In this document: piece by piece, positions 21,797 to 32,317 of the stretch
Position numbering within the stretch: the first letter of the stretch is position 1
Layout: the number at the start of each line of letters is the position of its first letter
Source of the DNA: Heloderma charlesbogerti
Taxonomy: Eukaryota; Chordata; Lepidosauria; Squamata; Helodermatidae
Assembly: GCA_026122225.1 (NCBI GenBank)
Contig: JANEZZ010001623.1
Location: 248,001-312,000 of the forward strand
Direction: 5' to 3'
DNA length: 64,000 nucleotides
The notes under the pieces: generated by a model
Told to the model about the DNA's origin: nothing
What the model saw: the letters and a program-made list of their open reading frames with translations, nothing else
The model's database searches: none
Position numbers and translations under genes: made by a program

Positions 21797-22045
21797 TTTA
21801 TTTATTTTATTTATTAATTACATTTATATCCCGCCTTTTTTCCTCCAAGGAACTCAAGGTGGCGTACATAATCCTCCTCCTCCTCCATTGTATCCTCACA
21901 ACAACAACCCTGTGAGGTGGGTTGGGCTGAGAGTGTGTGACTGGCCCAAAGTCACCCAGTGAGCTTCCATGGCCGAGTGGGGACTAGAACCCGGATCTCC
22001 CGGCTCCCAGTCCAGCACTCTCGCCACTGCACCATGCTGGCTCTC
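21797..22045 (-). mobile_element. tRNA-derived SINE, minus strand (GGTGTAGTGGTTAG type)
   Basis: Complement of the family at 8876-9105. The tail is at the left (tttatatcccgcc, then gaactcaaggtggcgtacat), the B-box complement in gggactagaacccggatctc (21980-21999), and the A-box complement in 'ccactgcaccatgctggctc' at the right. Near full length, about 250 bp, and the best-preserved copy of this family here. Confidence 0.9.
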
Positions 22046-22823
22046 ATGAGTTGCATTGTATTATTGTAAAAAAAAATGGGGGGGATCCATATGGCATAGA
22101 TCAACCCATGGCCAACACTGACTTCTGAATGTATGCTGGCAGCATGATTCTAATTACACAGCAATCGCATCAGGATTTAATATCGGTTCAGAGCTCAGTG
22201 ACACACCAGCGTGCAGCCTATTCGTCCGTCACACCCTGGCACGCCATTGCAGTTCAGCCGCCTGCGAAATGCACTCAGGCACACAGATTGAGATAAGTAT
22301 GCTGCCAGTCATATGCTGAAATTTAGGATATGCTTAAACCTTGAAGCCTGGCTGTGTAGGTCTCAGGTCTTGGTCAGCTCTGGGGAAATTAGCCTCGAGA
22401 AGTTACAAAACGATTGCTTTACAGTGGTTGTCTACAGCTTTAAGCATTTGCATCTAATCAGCCACGCTCTCCAAAGCCCCTTGTCAAAGTTGCAGCACAA
22501 GTCCATGTTGCCCCTTTAATGGTCCAATCAGCTTCCACATGTCCGATCAGCACTGGGGATGAGTTGTTTGGGGCCGTGACCAGCAATGGATGACCACTGG
22601 AGACATTAGCTCAATCCTGCACATTACAGTTAATACATGTGTTGTTTCTTGGTTAACTGAGAGCATTGCTGTTGCAAATAGAAGTGCTAAAATAATCACA
22701 AGAAGACATATGCTGGATCTGCCACAGTGCGCAGAACTGGATTGTCTGACTATCCAGGCATCTGTTGGTCCAACAGACTCCCTCAATGTTCTGTGACATG
22801 TCGTAACACAGATTAAGGCATCT
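22046..22823. other. Unassigned, relatively CpG-bearing stretch
   Basis: 22130-22300 is repeat-free with several CG dinucleotides (for example 'tattcgtccgtcacaccctg'), unlike its AT-rich surroundings. No ORF or repeat recognised. Confidence 0.3.
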
Positions 22824-22912
22824 TCAGGCTGCAATCCCAAGCATGCTTTCTAGGAAGTAGTGAATCCCACTGAATTTGGACTTACTTCCAAGTAAACTGA
22901 GGATTGTGCTGG
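22824..22912. mobile_element. Short MITE of the GCAATCCTATG family
   Basis: Left end ggctgcaatcccaagcatgc, middle 'gtgaatcccactgaatttgg', right 'ccaagtaaactgaggattgt'. Matches the family layout. Confidence 0.55.
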
Positions 22913-24625
22913 AAAACGCTGGTGCTTTGTAGACAACTTCACACTGTTGTCAGGATGCACAGTATAGGGTCATTCATATTTGCAAGGGAGAGAAGATGTT
23001 GCCATCCGTTTAGTGTATTCACTGTCAACAACTGTGCTCCTGTGAGCTTGTGGTCATCCTGCAAAAATAAGTTTCCCCATTCACTTCAGACGAGGGGGCA
23101 GCTCTCCACTGAAATCAGTGGGACAATCCTTGTGGACAGGGAGCTCCGTACAGTCATCGGACTTCTGCACTCAAAAGGAATTTTTGAAATGGTGTGTGCG
23201 TATGCACACAACTGCACACAATTATAGTTCATGGGATGCAATGTTCCCTTATGAAAAAAAGTCATTATACAGAGAAAGCTACCATGTGAGCTAGGCTAGA
23301 ACCCTTTTCCCTGACATCTAGATTTCTATCTGTGAGGGTATTTTTTTTTGTATGGAGCAGCATTCAGTTATATAAATTTCCATCTCCAATCTGGAGTGGT
23401 ACAGCCCAGAAGTTTACCACCTCAATGAGGCCTTACTTTTGCATACCTATGTGCAGAATTACGTCTTGTGGATACAGCCCAAAAGAAATTAAGTGGAACT
23501 GCAACTCATTGAAATGAACAGAACTTGATTTCGATTAATTTCTCTAGAAATAGGGATCACTACGCTAGCCTTGTATTTAACAATTTGCCTGGTCGCCATA
23601 GGCGACTCAGAATTTTATACAGGTGAGTGCATGGAATTCCATGGTGGAGGAGGGATGGATCTTCCACCCCTTCCTCCATGACCTGCAGAGAAACCAAGCA
23701 GGCTCATAAAAGAGGGTCAAAGCATTCTTTTTAAATGTTTCCATGGTGGCCACAGAAGGAGGGGGGCGCTTCTTCCTCTGACGCCAGCATGAAAATGCAT
23801 GGAACTAGCCTCTTAGCAGGCTAGTAAACATTTTTAGACAGTAACTTTTGTGGGTTTATTTATAAGGCTGCACTACTCTGAATTGTGCTTTTTTTTTTTT
23901 TAATTCCCAGAAGCACTTGCCTCAGTAAACTTGATGAAGTGAATGTAGTTTTGTTTTTAATCCAGTAGGGGTTTTCTTCACTCAGATTTAAAATGTTAAT
24001 CCCACGCAGCCATTTCCTCCCCCACTCCCAACACACATACACTTTTTTCTTTTCTTTTTTGGCTTGTCACAGTGCATTCTAACAGGAAAAATGTCACATT
24101 TCCAAACAGGTTGATTTTATTAAATAAAAGGAAATGTCCCTACAATGCAGGGTTTTTTCCCCCCTCTTTATATACTTAAGTATGTGAACAAATATGTTGA
24201 TAAATAAACCAGCCTGCAGCTTCATCCTACTTGTTTACTGAAAGGAAATGACCCTCCACTCCCTCATTAGGGTTGGTGCCCACCTCTTTTTACCTAACTG
24301 CTATTTTTAGCGCTCAAGAGACTGAAAAATTTCCATTGAAGATCTGCTCTTCTCATTTCCTGGGTAGAGAAAACAGGAAGCCTTTTAAAAAAGTTTCAGC
24401 CTTCAGTTTTGTCATGAAACTAGATCAATTTCACCTCCCACTGGCTGCTCCCTTACACTGCAGTGTTCCAGGAAGCCAGCAGACTTGGTAGCAAATGTGC
24501 ATTCTTGAGGCAGCTGTCTTTTTAAAGACACAAGAAAGCAGTTCCTCAAACACACACATATAAAGAGATACAGCCTGATATGTTGGATTGTAATCCGAAT
24601 GGGATGCGGTACATTAATCATCTTT
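22913..24625. other. Unassigned stretch
   Basis: Contains an imperfect T run at 23889-23902 and a T/C run near 24045-24060. No gene or family recognised. Frames up to 107 codons have no motifs. Confidence 0.4.
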
Positions 24626-24682
24626 GCAGCACAGTCCTGCGACACGTTTACTGAGAAGTCCCACAGAATTCAATGGGAGCAA
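24626..24682. mobile_element. Partial short MITE of the GCAATCCTATG family
   Basis: 'gcagcacagtcctgcgacac', 'gtttactgagaagtccc' and 'gaattcaatggga' match the left end and middle. Confidence 0.4.
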
Positions 24683-24734
24683 GTGTGGATAAGACCACAG
24701 CTTTTAACACATCTATTCACACATATTTATGGGG

Positions 24735-24870
24735 CAGGGGTGGGCAAGTTTTGTCCCTCCAGATGTTTTGGCCTACAACTCCCATCATCCCTCACCATTA
24801 GTTATACTGACTAGGCCTGATGGGAGTCGTAAGCCAAAACATCTGGAGGGCCATGAGTTGCCTACCACTG
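24735..24870. mobile_element. Fold-back hAT-like MITE, copy D (CAGGGGTGGGCAA ends)
   Basis: Left end caggggtgggcaagttttgt, right end gagttgcctaccactg. Inner arms 'ctccagatgttttggc' and 'gccaaaacatctggag' are exact complements. Terminal CAGGGGTGGGCAA is a classic hAT end. The flanking 8-mers ttatgggg and ttacaagg agree at 5 of 8, so a decayed duplication is possible. Confidence 0.75.
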
Positions 24871-24972
24871 TTACAAGGGAAAGGTTCATGGTACTTTGGA
24901 GGACATGGATCTTTGTACTGAAATTTTGCCTTTTACCCCAGTCATGGAATGTACTACCAGGGTCTGTAGTTC

Positions 24973-25304
24973 ACTGGTTTTCAACCTTTTAATTTTTGGT
25001 CGAGGAACCTCTGTAACATGTCATCATACTGGACACCCCACACAGTATCACACACATTTTTTTTTAATCAACAACAGAAAATAAAAACTGGTAATAAGTA
25101 AATTATTTAACAATTACAAAACTGGAAAGCTCAATGTATGCACTAATTAATAATAATAACTTGAAATATAATTCAATAGCATTGAACAATCAGAAACGTA
25201 AGAACTCTAATCAATGTCAGTTTCAGAGTTCATGAACGTTTCAGTGCGAAACCTGGTGAATTGCCTGAGGTGGGAAGCCCTAAGCATTTGGAGAAACCCT
25301 AGGA
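24973..25304. mobile_element. Possible hAT-like remnant
   Basis: 'cactggttttcaaccttttaa' then 'ggtcgaggaacctctgt' resembles a hAT terminus. The partner end was not identified. Confidence 0.3.
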
Positions 25305-25613
25305 TAGAGGTCCCTGCCCCCTTAAAAAGGATTGTTTTAAGAAAAACCTTGGGAAATGTTAAGGCAGTCTTCTTTCTCTTTCTAGCCTCTAGTCTTGTTC
25401 TTTCTCTCCCCTCTACCCTTTTGCCTTGCTATTTCCCCCTCCCTCCTAGCTTCCAGCCTCACTATTTCTTTCCCCACTCCCCGGATCTGTAGTGTACTTT
25501 TGACTAGCCAGGCCCCCATGGCAGTCATTGTGTGACTTGCCACATCCACTGTGGTAGTGCCCGCAGTAGTTTCTCAAATGTGCCCATCAGTCCAAAAAGG
25601 TTGGGGACCCCTG
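25305..25613. mobile_element. hAT-like MITE with (C/T)AGNGGTCCC ends
   Basis: Left end tagaggtccctgccccct and right end aaaggttggggacccctg are inverted at the outer bases. The flanking 8-mers ccctagga (25297-25304) and ccccaggg (25614-25621) match at 6 of 8. The inner part is pyrimidine-rich ('tctagcctctagtcttgttc'). A sister copy lies near 43220-43607 and a short piece at 61740-61830. Non-autonomous. Confidence 0.6.
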
Positions 25614-25681
25614 CCCCAGGGAATGTTCACAAAATCAAAGCGTTTCACAGAACCTTGATTGAAACATGCTGCTTCATGCTG

Positions 25682-25815
25682 CCATCCTTCCCAAACCTGG
25701 CACCCTCCAGATATGTTAGACTGCAACTCCCATAATTCTGTTATGGCCATGCAGCTGGGAATTAGGGAAGCTGCAGTCCAACACATCTGGAGGGCGCCAG
25801 ATTTGGGAAGACTGC
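25682..25815. mobile_element. Fold-back hAT-like MITE (CCTCCAGATGT family), copy E
   Basis: Left arm 'ccttcccaaacctggcaccc tccagatatgtt', right arm 'aacacatctggagggcgcca gatttgggaag'. The inner pair 'gactgcaactcccataattc' and 'gaattagggaagctgcagtc' also folds. No target duplication found. Confidence 0.7.
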
Positions 25816-27023
25816 TTTAGACAGAAGCATGAAAATGCCCTCAAGACCTGCTTATACATTGGCTACATTCAGACGTAACTCTAAGCCAGCATTGTTGAGA
25901 ATTCTGGCTTATTGTTCACAAGCAGCATGCTTGCGCACACCACCGAATCACCCCCGCTTGACTCCTCCTACCAGCAGGAGCAGCTAACTAACCAGAAACA
26001 AACAAAGAAGAAAAAGTTTCCCGTTACAACTGAACCCCTAACAAAACAGACTCTGAAGCCAGGGTTTGAAGCTATTTCCCCATTCTTCCTCTGTTCCTGA
26101 TCAACGAACATCAAGTGTTTGGAGGTTTGGGCACCTGGATAAAGGGCCACACACAGGGGAAGGTGATTTAACTCTTTCTCATTGAAAATCCCTATCCCCA
26201 AGTTGCTGTTTGCTTCTAATTTTCTTCATTTTCTAAATGAAAGCATTACTTTTTAATTAGTTGTGTTCTTGTGCTGATATTTTTTTGTTATGCTCAATGG
26301 TTTGGACTTTTATGTGTATTGTGATTGCTGTGAGGAGAATGTGCATAAACACCAGTAATTGTGGACATTCACATGAAGGCCCAGAGAATGTGCACTAGTT
26401 GACACCACCGGAAGGGAATATTGCATATCGCCCACTAATTTTGAGAAATCACCAATGAATGCGAGATAATGTGAAGTGATCAGAAGGTTGTTTTTCTACA
26501 CTGCACGGGTAGTATGCGTAGTCCCCCCAAGTGTGGAATACATAATTGAGCAGCTAATTCTCACCCTAATTGATTGACAGTAGCCACTTGTGTATATTCT
26601 CTATCACTTGGAGACTTTGCATACAGGCCGGGCAATGTGGAAAAATCCTGTTTGTGTTGGAAATATAATAATAGTCCATAGGGTTCTTCCTACTTCAATT
26701 CTGTTGCTTCCTTCTGAAGTTTGAAAGGAAACTGCTAGTACCAAATTTGTCAATGGAATTTTGAAAATGCTGGCTGTGATGGATTTTTTTATTCATAACA
26801 AAATTGTGAAGGTTTCTGGTATTTTATACTGTAAGCCTCTTTTCATGTCAGGGAGAGGCATGCAGTCATTGGTAGGACTGCATTTATTCTGCAGCAGTTA
26901 GAAAAAGTTCAGGTTTGGGTAATGGCCTCAGAATTCAGCATCCTGACAATCCACCAAGTGGTGTTGTATTTTTTTGAAGAAGTTCTTAAGGCTGCATAGA
27001 TAGGCTTGCCAGTCTGCGGGCAA
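25816..27023. other. Unassigned stretch
   Basis: No gene or family named with confidence. 25866-25935 carries 'acgtaactctaagccagc' and may be the edge of another DNA element. Confidence 0.35.
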
Positions 27024-27224
27024 TAGGGTGGCCATGTACTTTACAAAGTCAGCCCTCTGCCTGAAGGTCACCTGGTCACAGTCTTCCCCACTGTGGTGAG
27101 ATATATTGTATCCCTATTTATTGCTAAATATGCATCTATACATATAAATTAGTACATGCAAATTTTATGCAAACATATACCCTCTTTTGTCCTCTTTTTT
27201 GGTGATGTGTAAGTGGCAACCCTA
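27024..27224. mobile_element. hAT-like element, TAGGGT(T/G)GCCA family, about 200 bp
   Basis: Ends tagggtggcca and tggcaacccta are inverted over 11 bp with one mismatch. Internal words 'aaggtcacctggtcacagtc', 'gtggtgagatatattgtatc', 'acatataaattagtacatgc' and 'ttttgtcctcttttttgg' are shared with 8690-8875 and 14327-14754. The flanking 8-mers match at only 5 of 8. Confidence 0.65.
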
Positions 27225-27429
27225 GTGGGTTATGTCTGGTGGAATCTCTGAAGGGAACCTGGCAGGATTTTCAGTGATCAGTGGAGAGGGATGGATGAGT
27301 GCTGTGTATAGTATATACAGGCGCAGATTTCACCTGTTCCTGGCTCAGAGTTTAGGTTAAAGTTGGCGATATGCTGCATTATATATGTGATTAACAGCTC
27401 CCAGGTGTGAGTTGTCTGAAAAGAATGGC

Positions 27430-27499
27430 TACAGAGAGCTTCGGCTATTGGGCGGTATAGAAATAAATAAATACATACATACATACATACATACATACA
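27430..27499 (+). repeat. LINE-type 3' tail with (ATAC)n expansion
   Basis: 'cagagagcttcggctattgg' and 'gcggtatagaaataaataaa' is the same tail as the reverse copy at 3048-3191, here grown into an ATAC/ACAT tetranucleotide run at 27471-27499. LINE tails often seed such microsatellites. Confidence 0.7.
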
Positions 27500-27530
27500 A
27501 AAAATACTGCTGGTGGATCAAGGCAAGCTA

Positions 27531-27584
27531 GTCAGCATTCCATTCATAGTCAGCATCTCATTCATAGTCAGCATCCCATTCATA
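27531..27584 (+). repeat. Three-copy 18-bp tandem repeat
   Basis: Units gtcagcattccattcata, gtcagcatctcattcata and gtcagcatcccattcata, each 18 bp, differing only at bases 9 and 10. A decayed fourth unit (cccagcttcca) follows. Confidence 0.9.
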
Positions 27585-28092
27585 CCCAGCTTCCATGGAC
27601 ATCTCAGTCTTGGGAATTGATGTTTTTCAGTTAATGTTCATGTCATGTTTTGTGATGCAACATTGCATCAGTTTGAGGGCAATCCTTGATCACATTGATG
27701 TGAGATATTTTGAACCCCTTCCACAAATTAACATAAGTCACAATTCATTGGAAGGTTCTCCTGTGCACAGGCCATTGAAATTAATGGGAGCTGCACAGTG
27801 ATGCAGACAGATTGCACTTTATGGGTCAGATCCGCCTGCCTGTGATTCTGCCAGCCTTCATGGCACCTAGAATGTCTTCTGAAGCAGCTGCCTCTGTGCA
27901 GAAGTGCATCTACTGTATCCTGTCCTGTCCCACCATATCCTCTGTGGTTTGGTGCCAACTATAGGTAGTGAAAATGACAGTGCAGATGTTAACACTAACC
28001 ACAGTTGGTCCAAAACCTGAAAGAGAAAGAGAATGCCCATGAGTAGTACATGCTTGCAAGGCACATCTTAACTAACAGCACACTGCCTAACA

Positions 28093-28219
28093 CAGAGGTG
28101 GGCAAGTTGTGTCCCTCCAGATGTTTTGGCCGACAACTCCCTCCATCCCTCACCACTGGCTATGCTGGCTGAGAGTTGTGGGCCAAAACATCTGGAGGGC
28201 CACAACTTGCCCACCTTTG
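28093..28219. mobile_element. Fold-back hAT-like MITE, copy F (CAGAGGTGGGCAA ends)
   Basis: Left end cagaggtgggcaagttgtgt, right end cacaacttgcccacctttg. Inner arms 'ctccagatgttttggc' and 'gccaaaacatctggag' are exact complements. Closest to copy D. Confidence 0.75.
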
Positions 28220-28317
28220 CCCGATCACCTAAAATAAGGCTAGGTAATCAAACAGCATTACACCTGCATTGAGCTTTTATTTATATAAGATGCTGAAAAG
28301 ATGCATTATTACATCAC

Positions 28318-28583
28318 ATTACCTGTTGTATCCCTCCTTTCTTCCAAGGAGCTCAGGAAAAAATGCACATGGTTCTCTTCCCTCTTCCTATACACACACA
28401 TATGCACGCACACGTGCACACATTTTATGCTCACAACAATCCTGTGAGTTATGTTATGCTGAAAGACATTGATGGACCGAGGGCCACCCAGTGAGCTTCA
28501 TGGCTGTACTTCATGGTCTAGATTTGAACCCAGAACTTTGTAGTCCTAGTCCAGCCCTCTAACCACTACACCACACTGGCTGT
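28318..28583 (-). mobile_element. tRNA-derived SINE, minus strand (GGTGTAGTGGTTAG type), with internal simple repeat
   Basis: Tail side 'tgtatccctcctttcttccaaggagctcag', then 'acaacaatcctgtgagtta', B-box complement near 28529-28545 (gatttgaacccagaacttt), A-box complement 'taaccactacaccacactgg'. Interrupted by a CA-rich insertion at 28390-28425. Confidence 0.8.
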
Positions 28584-29022
28584 CTGAATTGCCCTTAACA
28601 GCAAACCACACTGAAGACATCATTTTGGGCTCCCTTTAATCCCCTGCTTTTCCTTCCTCCCTTTAATCTCCTTCCTCTTTTCCTTCACAGTTAACGAAAT
28701 TATCAGGAAAGAGTTTTCTGGACTCCCTGCCAGAAGTCAGACATAGAAGAAGAGATTTGCGAGACAACTTTTACTGAATGCTTCCGTACCTGACCTCTTA
28801 GATTCTTCTCCTGCCCTGTCAGCCTCCTGCTTCCTTAACTGATCATCTCAAGGCACCGGTTCAACACCAGGAACAATGCACTGGCATCAAACTGACAGCT
28901 TTGACTAAGCAACTCGGCACCTCTCACTGTAAACATCAAAAAGAACACTCTTCCTTTTGTCCAAAGATCATGTTGTTCTCATGTAGTAATGCTTGTGCCT
29001 CACACAACTTATTAATATGGCT

Positions 29023-29050
29023 ACACACACACACACACACACACACACAC
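29023..29050. repeat. (AC)14 microsatellite
   Basis: An uninterrupted AC run of 28 bp, followed 25 bases later by an AGA-rich run. Confidence 0.95.
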
Positions 29051-29239
29051 TGGAAAGAGCTATTCAACAGAAGAAGAAGAAGAAAACAAGAAGGCATCAA
29101 TCCAGAAACCTATGCTGAAGTAAAGTAGGATTATATGTGTGCTGTGAACGCTGGATGAATTACAAAGTAGCCAATTTAACAGAAAATCATGACTTAGGTT
29201 TCTAGAACGATCAGATCCCCACCACCATCAAATTACTAA

Positions 29240-29298
29240 GATAATGGACAAGCAGACAAGATAATGCACAAGCAGACAAGATAATGCACAAACAGTAA
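29240..29298. repeat. Three-copy 20-bp tandem repeat
   Basis: Units of 20 bp starting gataatg(g/c)acaagcagac; the first two differ at one base and the third decays near its end. Confidence 0.9.
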
Positions 29299-30270
29299 GC
29301 CAGAAAAAATTATAAGGGAACCAATCTGTGCATGCAGCATGGCTTTTGTTCTTATCCAAACAGAGGAGTCTGGAGTTTTGAAAGCAACTTGTCATGTAGC
29401 ACAGGAGGGCTGCTGTAATGGAAAAAGGAAGAAAGCTACACTGTGTGGGCACAATTGATTGTGAACCTGTAAAGCAGCTTTCTGGATTGTGGCTTTATCA
29501 TACTGTTGCTCTGATCTCAGAATGCACTGAAGCCACATATTGACTGCTTTGGATTAGAAGAAAATTCAAGGCACAATGCAGCCAAAAAAGAATGTTGAAG
29601 GCCCATTGATTTCATTAGAAGAGATTTGAGTCTCTGCTTAAGCTTCATTTAAAGTCAATGGGACTTGGCAGGAGTGTGCCTTCAATTTCCTATTAATGTC
29701 TCGCATGCAGTACCCAAAAGGAATAAACAGATGTCTTTTAAGTTCCATCCCAGCCTTACAAAGGACAGAAATGTTGTTTGTTGTAATTATCTCAACTTGA
29801 AATGGGACCTGCAGCCATATTTTAACAGACGGACTTCTGTAGATCCATCATATCTCAAGTCACAGTAAAAATCTCAAGAGCAGGTATCCCTAAAAGATGC
29901 CACAATTTTATTCATAGGAAATGTGAGTTGCAAAGTAACTTAAATGGTTAAACCATAGATGGTTTCCTGCTTTGGTCCTTATTACAGCAGCTAGCAACAT
30001 GCCCAGAAATCTCAGGGATCCTTCTTAATTAGGTTGTAACAGTGGTAGATTTTTTTTTTTTTTCAATGAAGGATGTTTAAATTTCCTAGCAAGGATTATC
30101 GACATGTACTCAGCTTGCGGGTTGGCTTCTCTAATACTTCTGTTGCAAAGAGAAACCACAGCGTGTTTGGTGTCCTTTGTACCATATCTGTGGTAGTTTA
30201 GCCAACCTCCTTTCTCAGCCACTTGGTCTAGTGCAGAATTGGAAAGTGAGGGTCACTGTACGCATCTTTT
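29299..30270. other. Unassigned stretch
   Basis: No gene or named repeat recognised. A T run lies at 30050-30063. Confidence 0.4.
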
Positions 30271-30468
30271 TAGACTGCATATGGGAGATTGGATGTTTGA
30301 ATGTTTCTCCACAATATTTCCCTGCCTATGGAAAAGGAGCATGTTGAGAGGACGGTGCTGCAATAGCCTTCTATCTGATATACTAGTTTTCCACAGGTTA
30401 TTTTTTATGGAGGAGCATTCAAACATGCAGTCTCCTATCAAACATGCTGTCTCCTATCTGCAGTCTGA
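30271..30468. mobile_element. Fold-back DNA element with a duplicated segment in one arm
   Basis: The left arm 'agactgcatatgggagattg gatgtttgaatg' pairs with the right arm around 'tgctgtctcctatctgcagtct'. In the right arm a 19-bp unit, caaacatg(c/a..)gtctcctat, is present twice in tandem (30420-30438 and 30439-30457). The inner segment (ggaaaactagtat in complement) is shared with 50886-50965. No ORF. Confidence 0.6.
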
Positions 30469-30590
30469 ACTGGCACAGTCCCAAGAATTCTGTACCACAT
30501 AATTTAACAGCATGTGTAGATTGACTCAAACACTCTCCGACAAATGAACTTCTTAAAGTGTTAGTAAACCTATTGTTAAATTCCTGATTA

Positions 30591-30816
30591 GGGGTTGGAT
30601 CCAGATTTACGCTGGATCAACTGTGCTGGGGGAAGTGGATTTCCCTGTCCCCTCCTTCCCATGGCAGCCCCTCAAGCCCCCTGAAAATACTACACATAGA
30701 GTCAGGAGACCCTGCTGAATGGGGTGCGCTGTGGTGTGCGGGGATCCCCAATAACCAGGCAGAGAAACTTTCTGCAAGCAGAGCCTCTTGTGGAAGGCCG
30801 ATCCTAGACCCAACCC
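30591..30816. mobile_element. MITE with GGTTGGATCC-type ends, copy 1
   Basis: Starts ggggttggatccagatttac gctggatcaactgtgctg and ends 'ggaaggccgatcctagaccc' aaccc; the outer ends are inverted. A second copy at 51033-51280 is collinear over its whole length. No ORF. Confidence 0.6.
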
Positions 30817-32059
30817 TAACAATTTGATTCTCCCCACAATTCATGCTGAACAAAAAAGAAGGAAGTACCATGTCATATTCTCTGGCCATTCCAAACAATA
30901 GGCAGGAGTCATTGTCACTACAGTACAGAGCTATAACAACTTCTCGTTGTTTCAGCTCTACTAATAATGGATTTGTAGTAGTCTTGGCACCTTTCTCTTC
31001 ATACTGTTGGCCTTATCCCTCCCCAGCGTGCCAGTATCTATATGGGCACAGAAAGTGGGACCAGTTCATCTTCATGGATGCATTTATGCAATACTGCCAA
31101 AGATAGCTAGATTCCAGGATAGCTGGCATAGCACCCTATTAGATGATCAAGTCATAAATTACCAGACCCATACAAATTTAGACGAGAGTTAGACTTCCCA
31201 CCAAAGGCTTTACATTTCAGTGTGTCTCTGTTTTAAGAGTGAGACCACACAGAAACAGCTATAACATTAATTTTTCTTGTCAGACCTAGGAGCAATACTG
31301 AAATTAAAATGCAACTTGTTTAGCAAGACACCAAAAGTAGCAGGGGAAACACTTATAAAGCGTCTGTCTCTTCAAAAAAAAGAAAAAAGAAGGCAAATGA
31401 GAAACAAAAGCCCCTGCCCCCAAAAGCCAAGTATGTAGAATTTCACCAGTTTAAATAGCCACACTGTCCATCATTACATCAGCCAAGTATAATTTCTGAT
31501 AAATATACATGGTTAGAATATATGATGCTGGTGAGTATGAATCACAGTTAAAACTTAATGTGGGTAATATCAGAAGTCTGTAGTTGTAGTCTCATGCTCT
31601 CTTCTTTGCAATATGACACTGTTTTCCTGGAACTGTAAAGAAAAAAAAAACTATGGAAAATTATATAGTTGCATACAGCAGGATAGTATAAGGGCTAATA
31701 ATAACATAACTGATAAGTAGTAAGTAACCATTTTGCTAACATAATATCAACAGCTTTAAGAGATCTTATAGAAAATTTACCAAAGTGATGACCTATCTAA
31801 GAAGATGGAGTCAGCAAATGTCTCCGCTCACCTGCTTGTTTACATTTAAATATTACCATGGTAGAACATTTAAAGCCCACGGAAAGGTTGACACAAGTTT
31901 AGGCTGTCTCTGCAGGGGCAGCTCAGCAGATGTACAAAACTGCTTGAACACAAGCCACATAATTCCTCATGAACTGAAAAAATTGAACTTTCCATACAAC
32001 AGAACAGTCGGCCAACCACTTACTGTTTTGTTGTAAAGTATGTTGAGCTGACTTGGAGG
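30817..32059. other. Unassigned stretch
   Basis: Low-repeat, AT-rich in 31360-31760. No gene recognised. Confidence 0.4.
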
Positions 32060-32317
32060 CAGGATTGCTAGGTTGCAACCTAGAGATTTTCCCTTTATCT
32101 TTAAATCTGCTGCTGACTTCTGTCGTTCAGGCCCCCCACCCCCCAGTCTTTTTGTCTTTACCCTCCCCTGTTTGGTATAAGATGGAGAACTATAGGAGTA
32201 CCTCACAGAAGATGGGGAAGGGCAGGAGAGGATGAAAAGGCAGTGGGCGGGAATGGGCAGCAGCAGATGCAAATGGAAAGGGCGATTCCCCAGGTTGCAA
32301 CCTGATAACCCTACTGT
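32060..32317. mobile_element. Possible MITE with AGGTTGCAACCT inverted ends
   Basis: Left end caggattgctaggttgcaac(ct) and right end aggttgcaacctgataaccc(tactg) are inverted, each containing the palindrome aggttgcaacct. The interior is purine-rich on the right ('gatggggaagggcaggagag') and pyrimidine-rich on the left. No convincing target duplication. Confidence 0.5.

Noticed and set aside
29240..29298. Short regularly spaced repeats, checked as a CRISPR-like array
   Set aside because: The 20-bp units are directly adjacent without spacers, and the window is from an animal genome.
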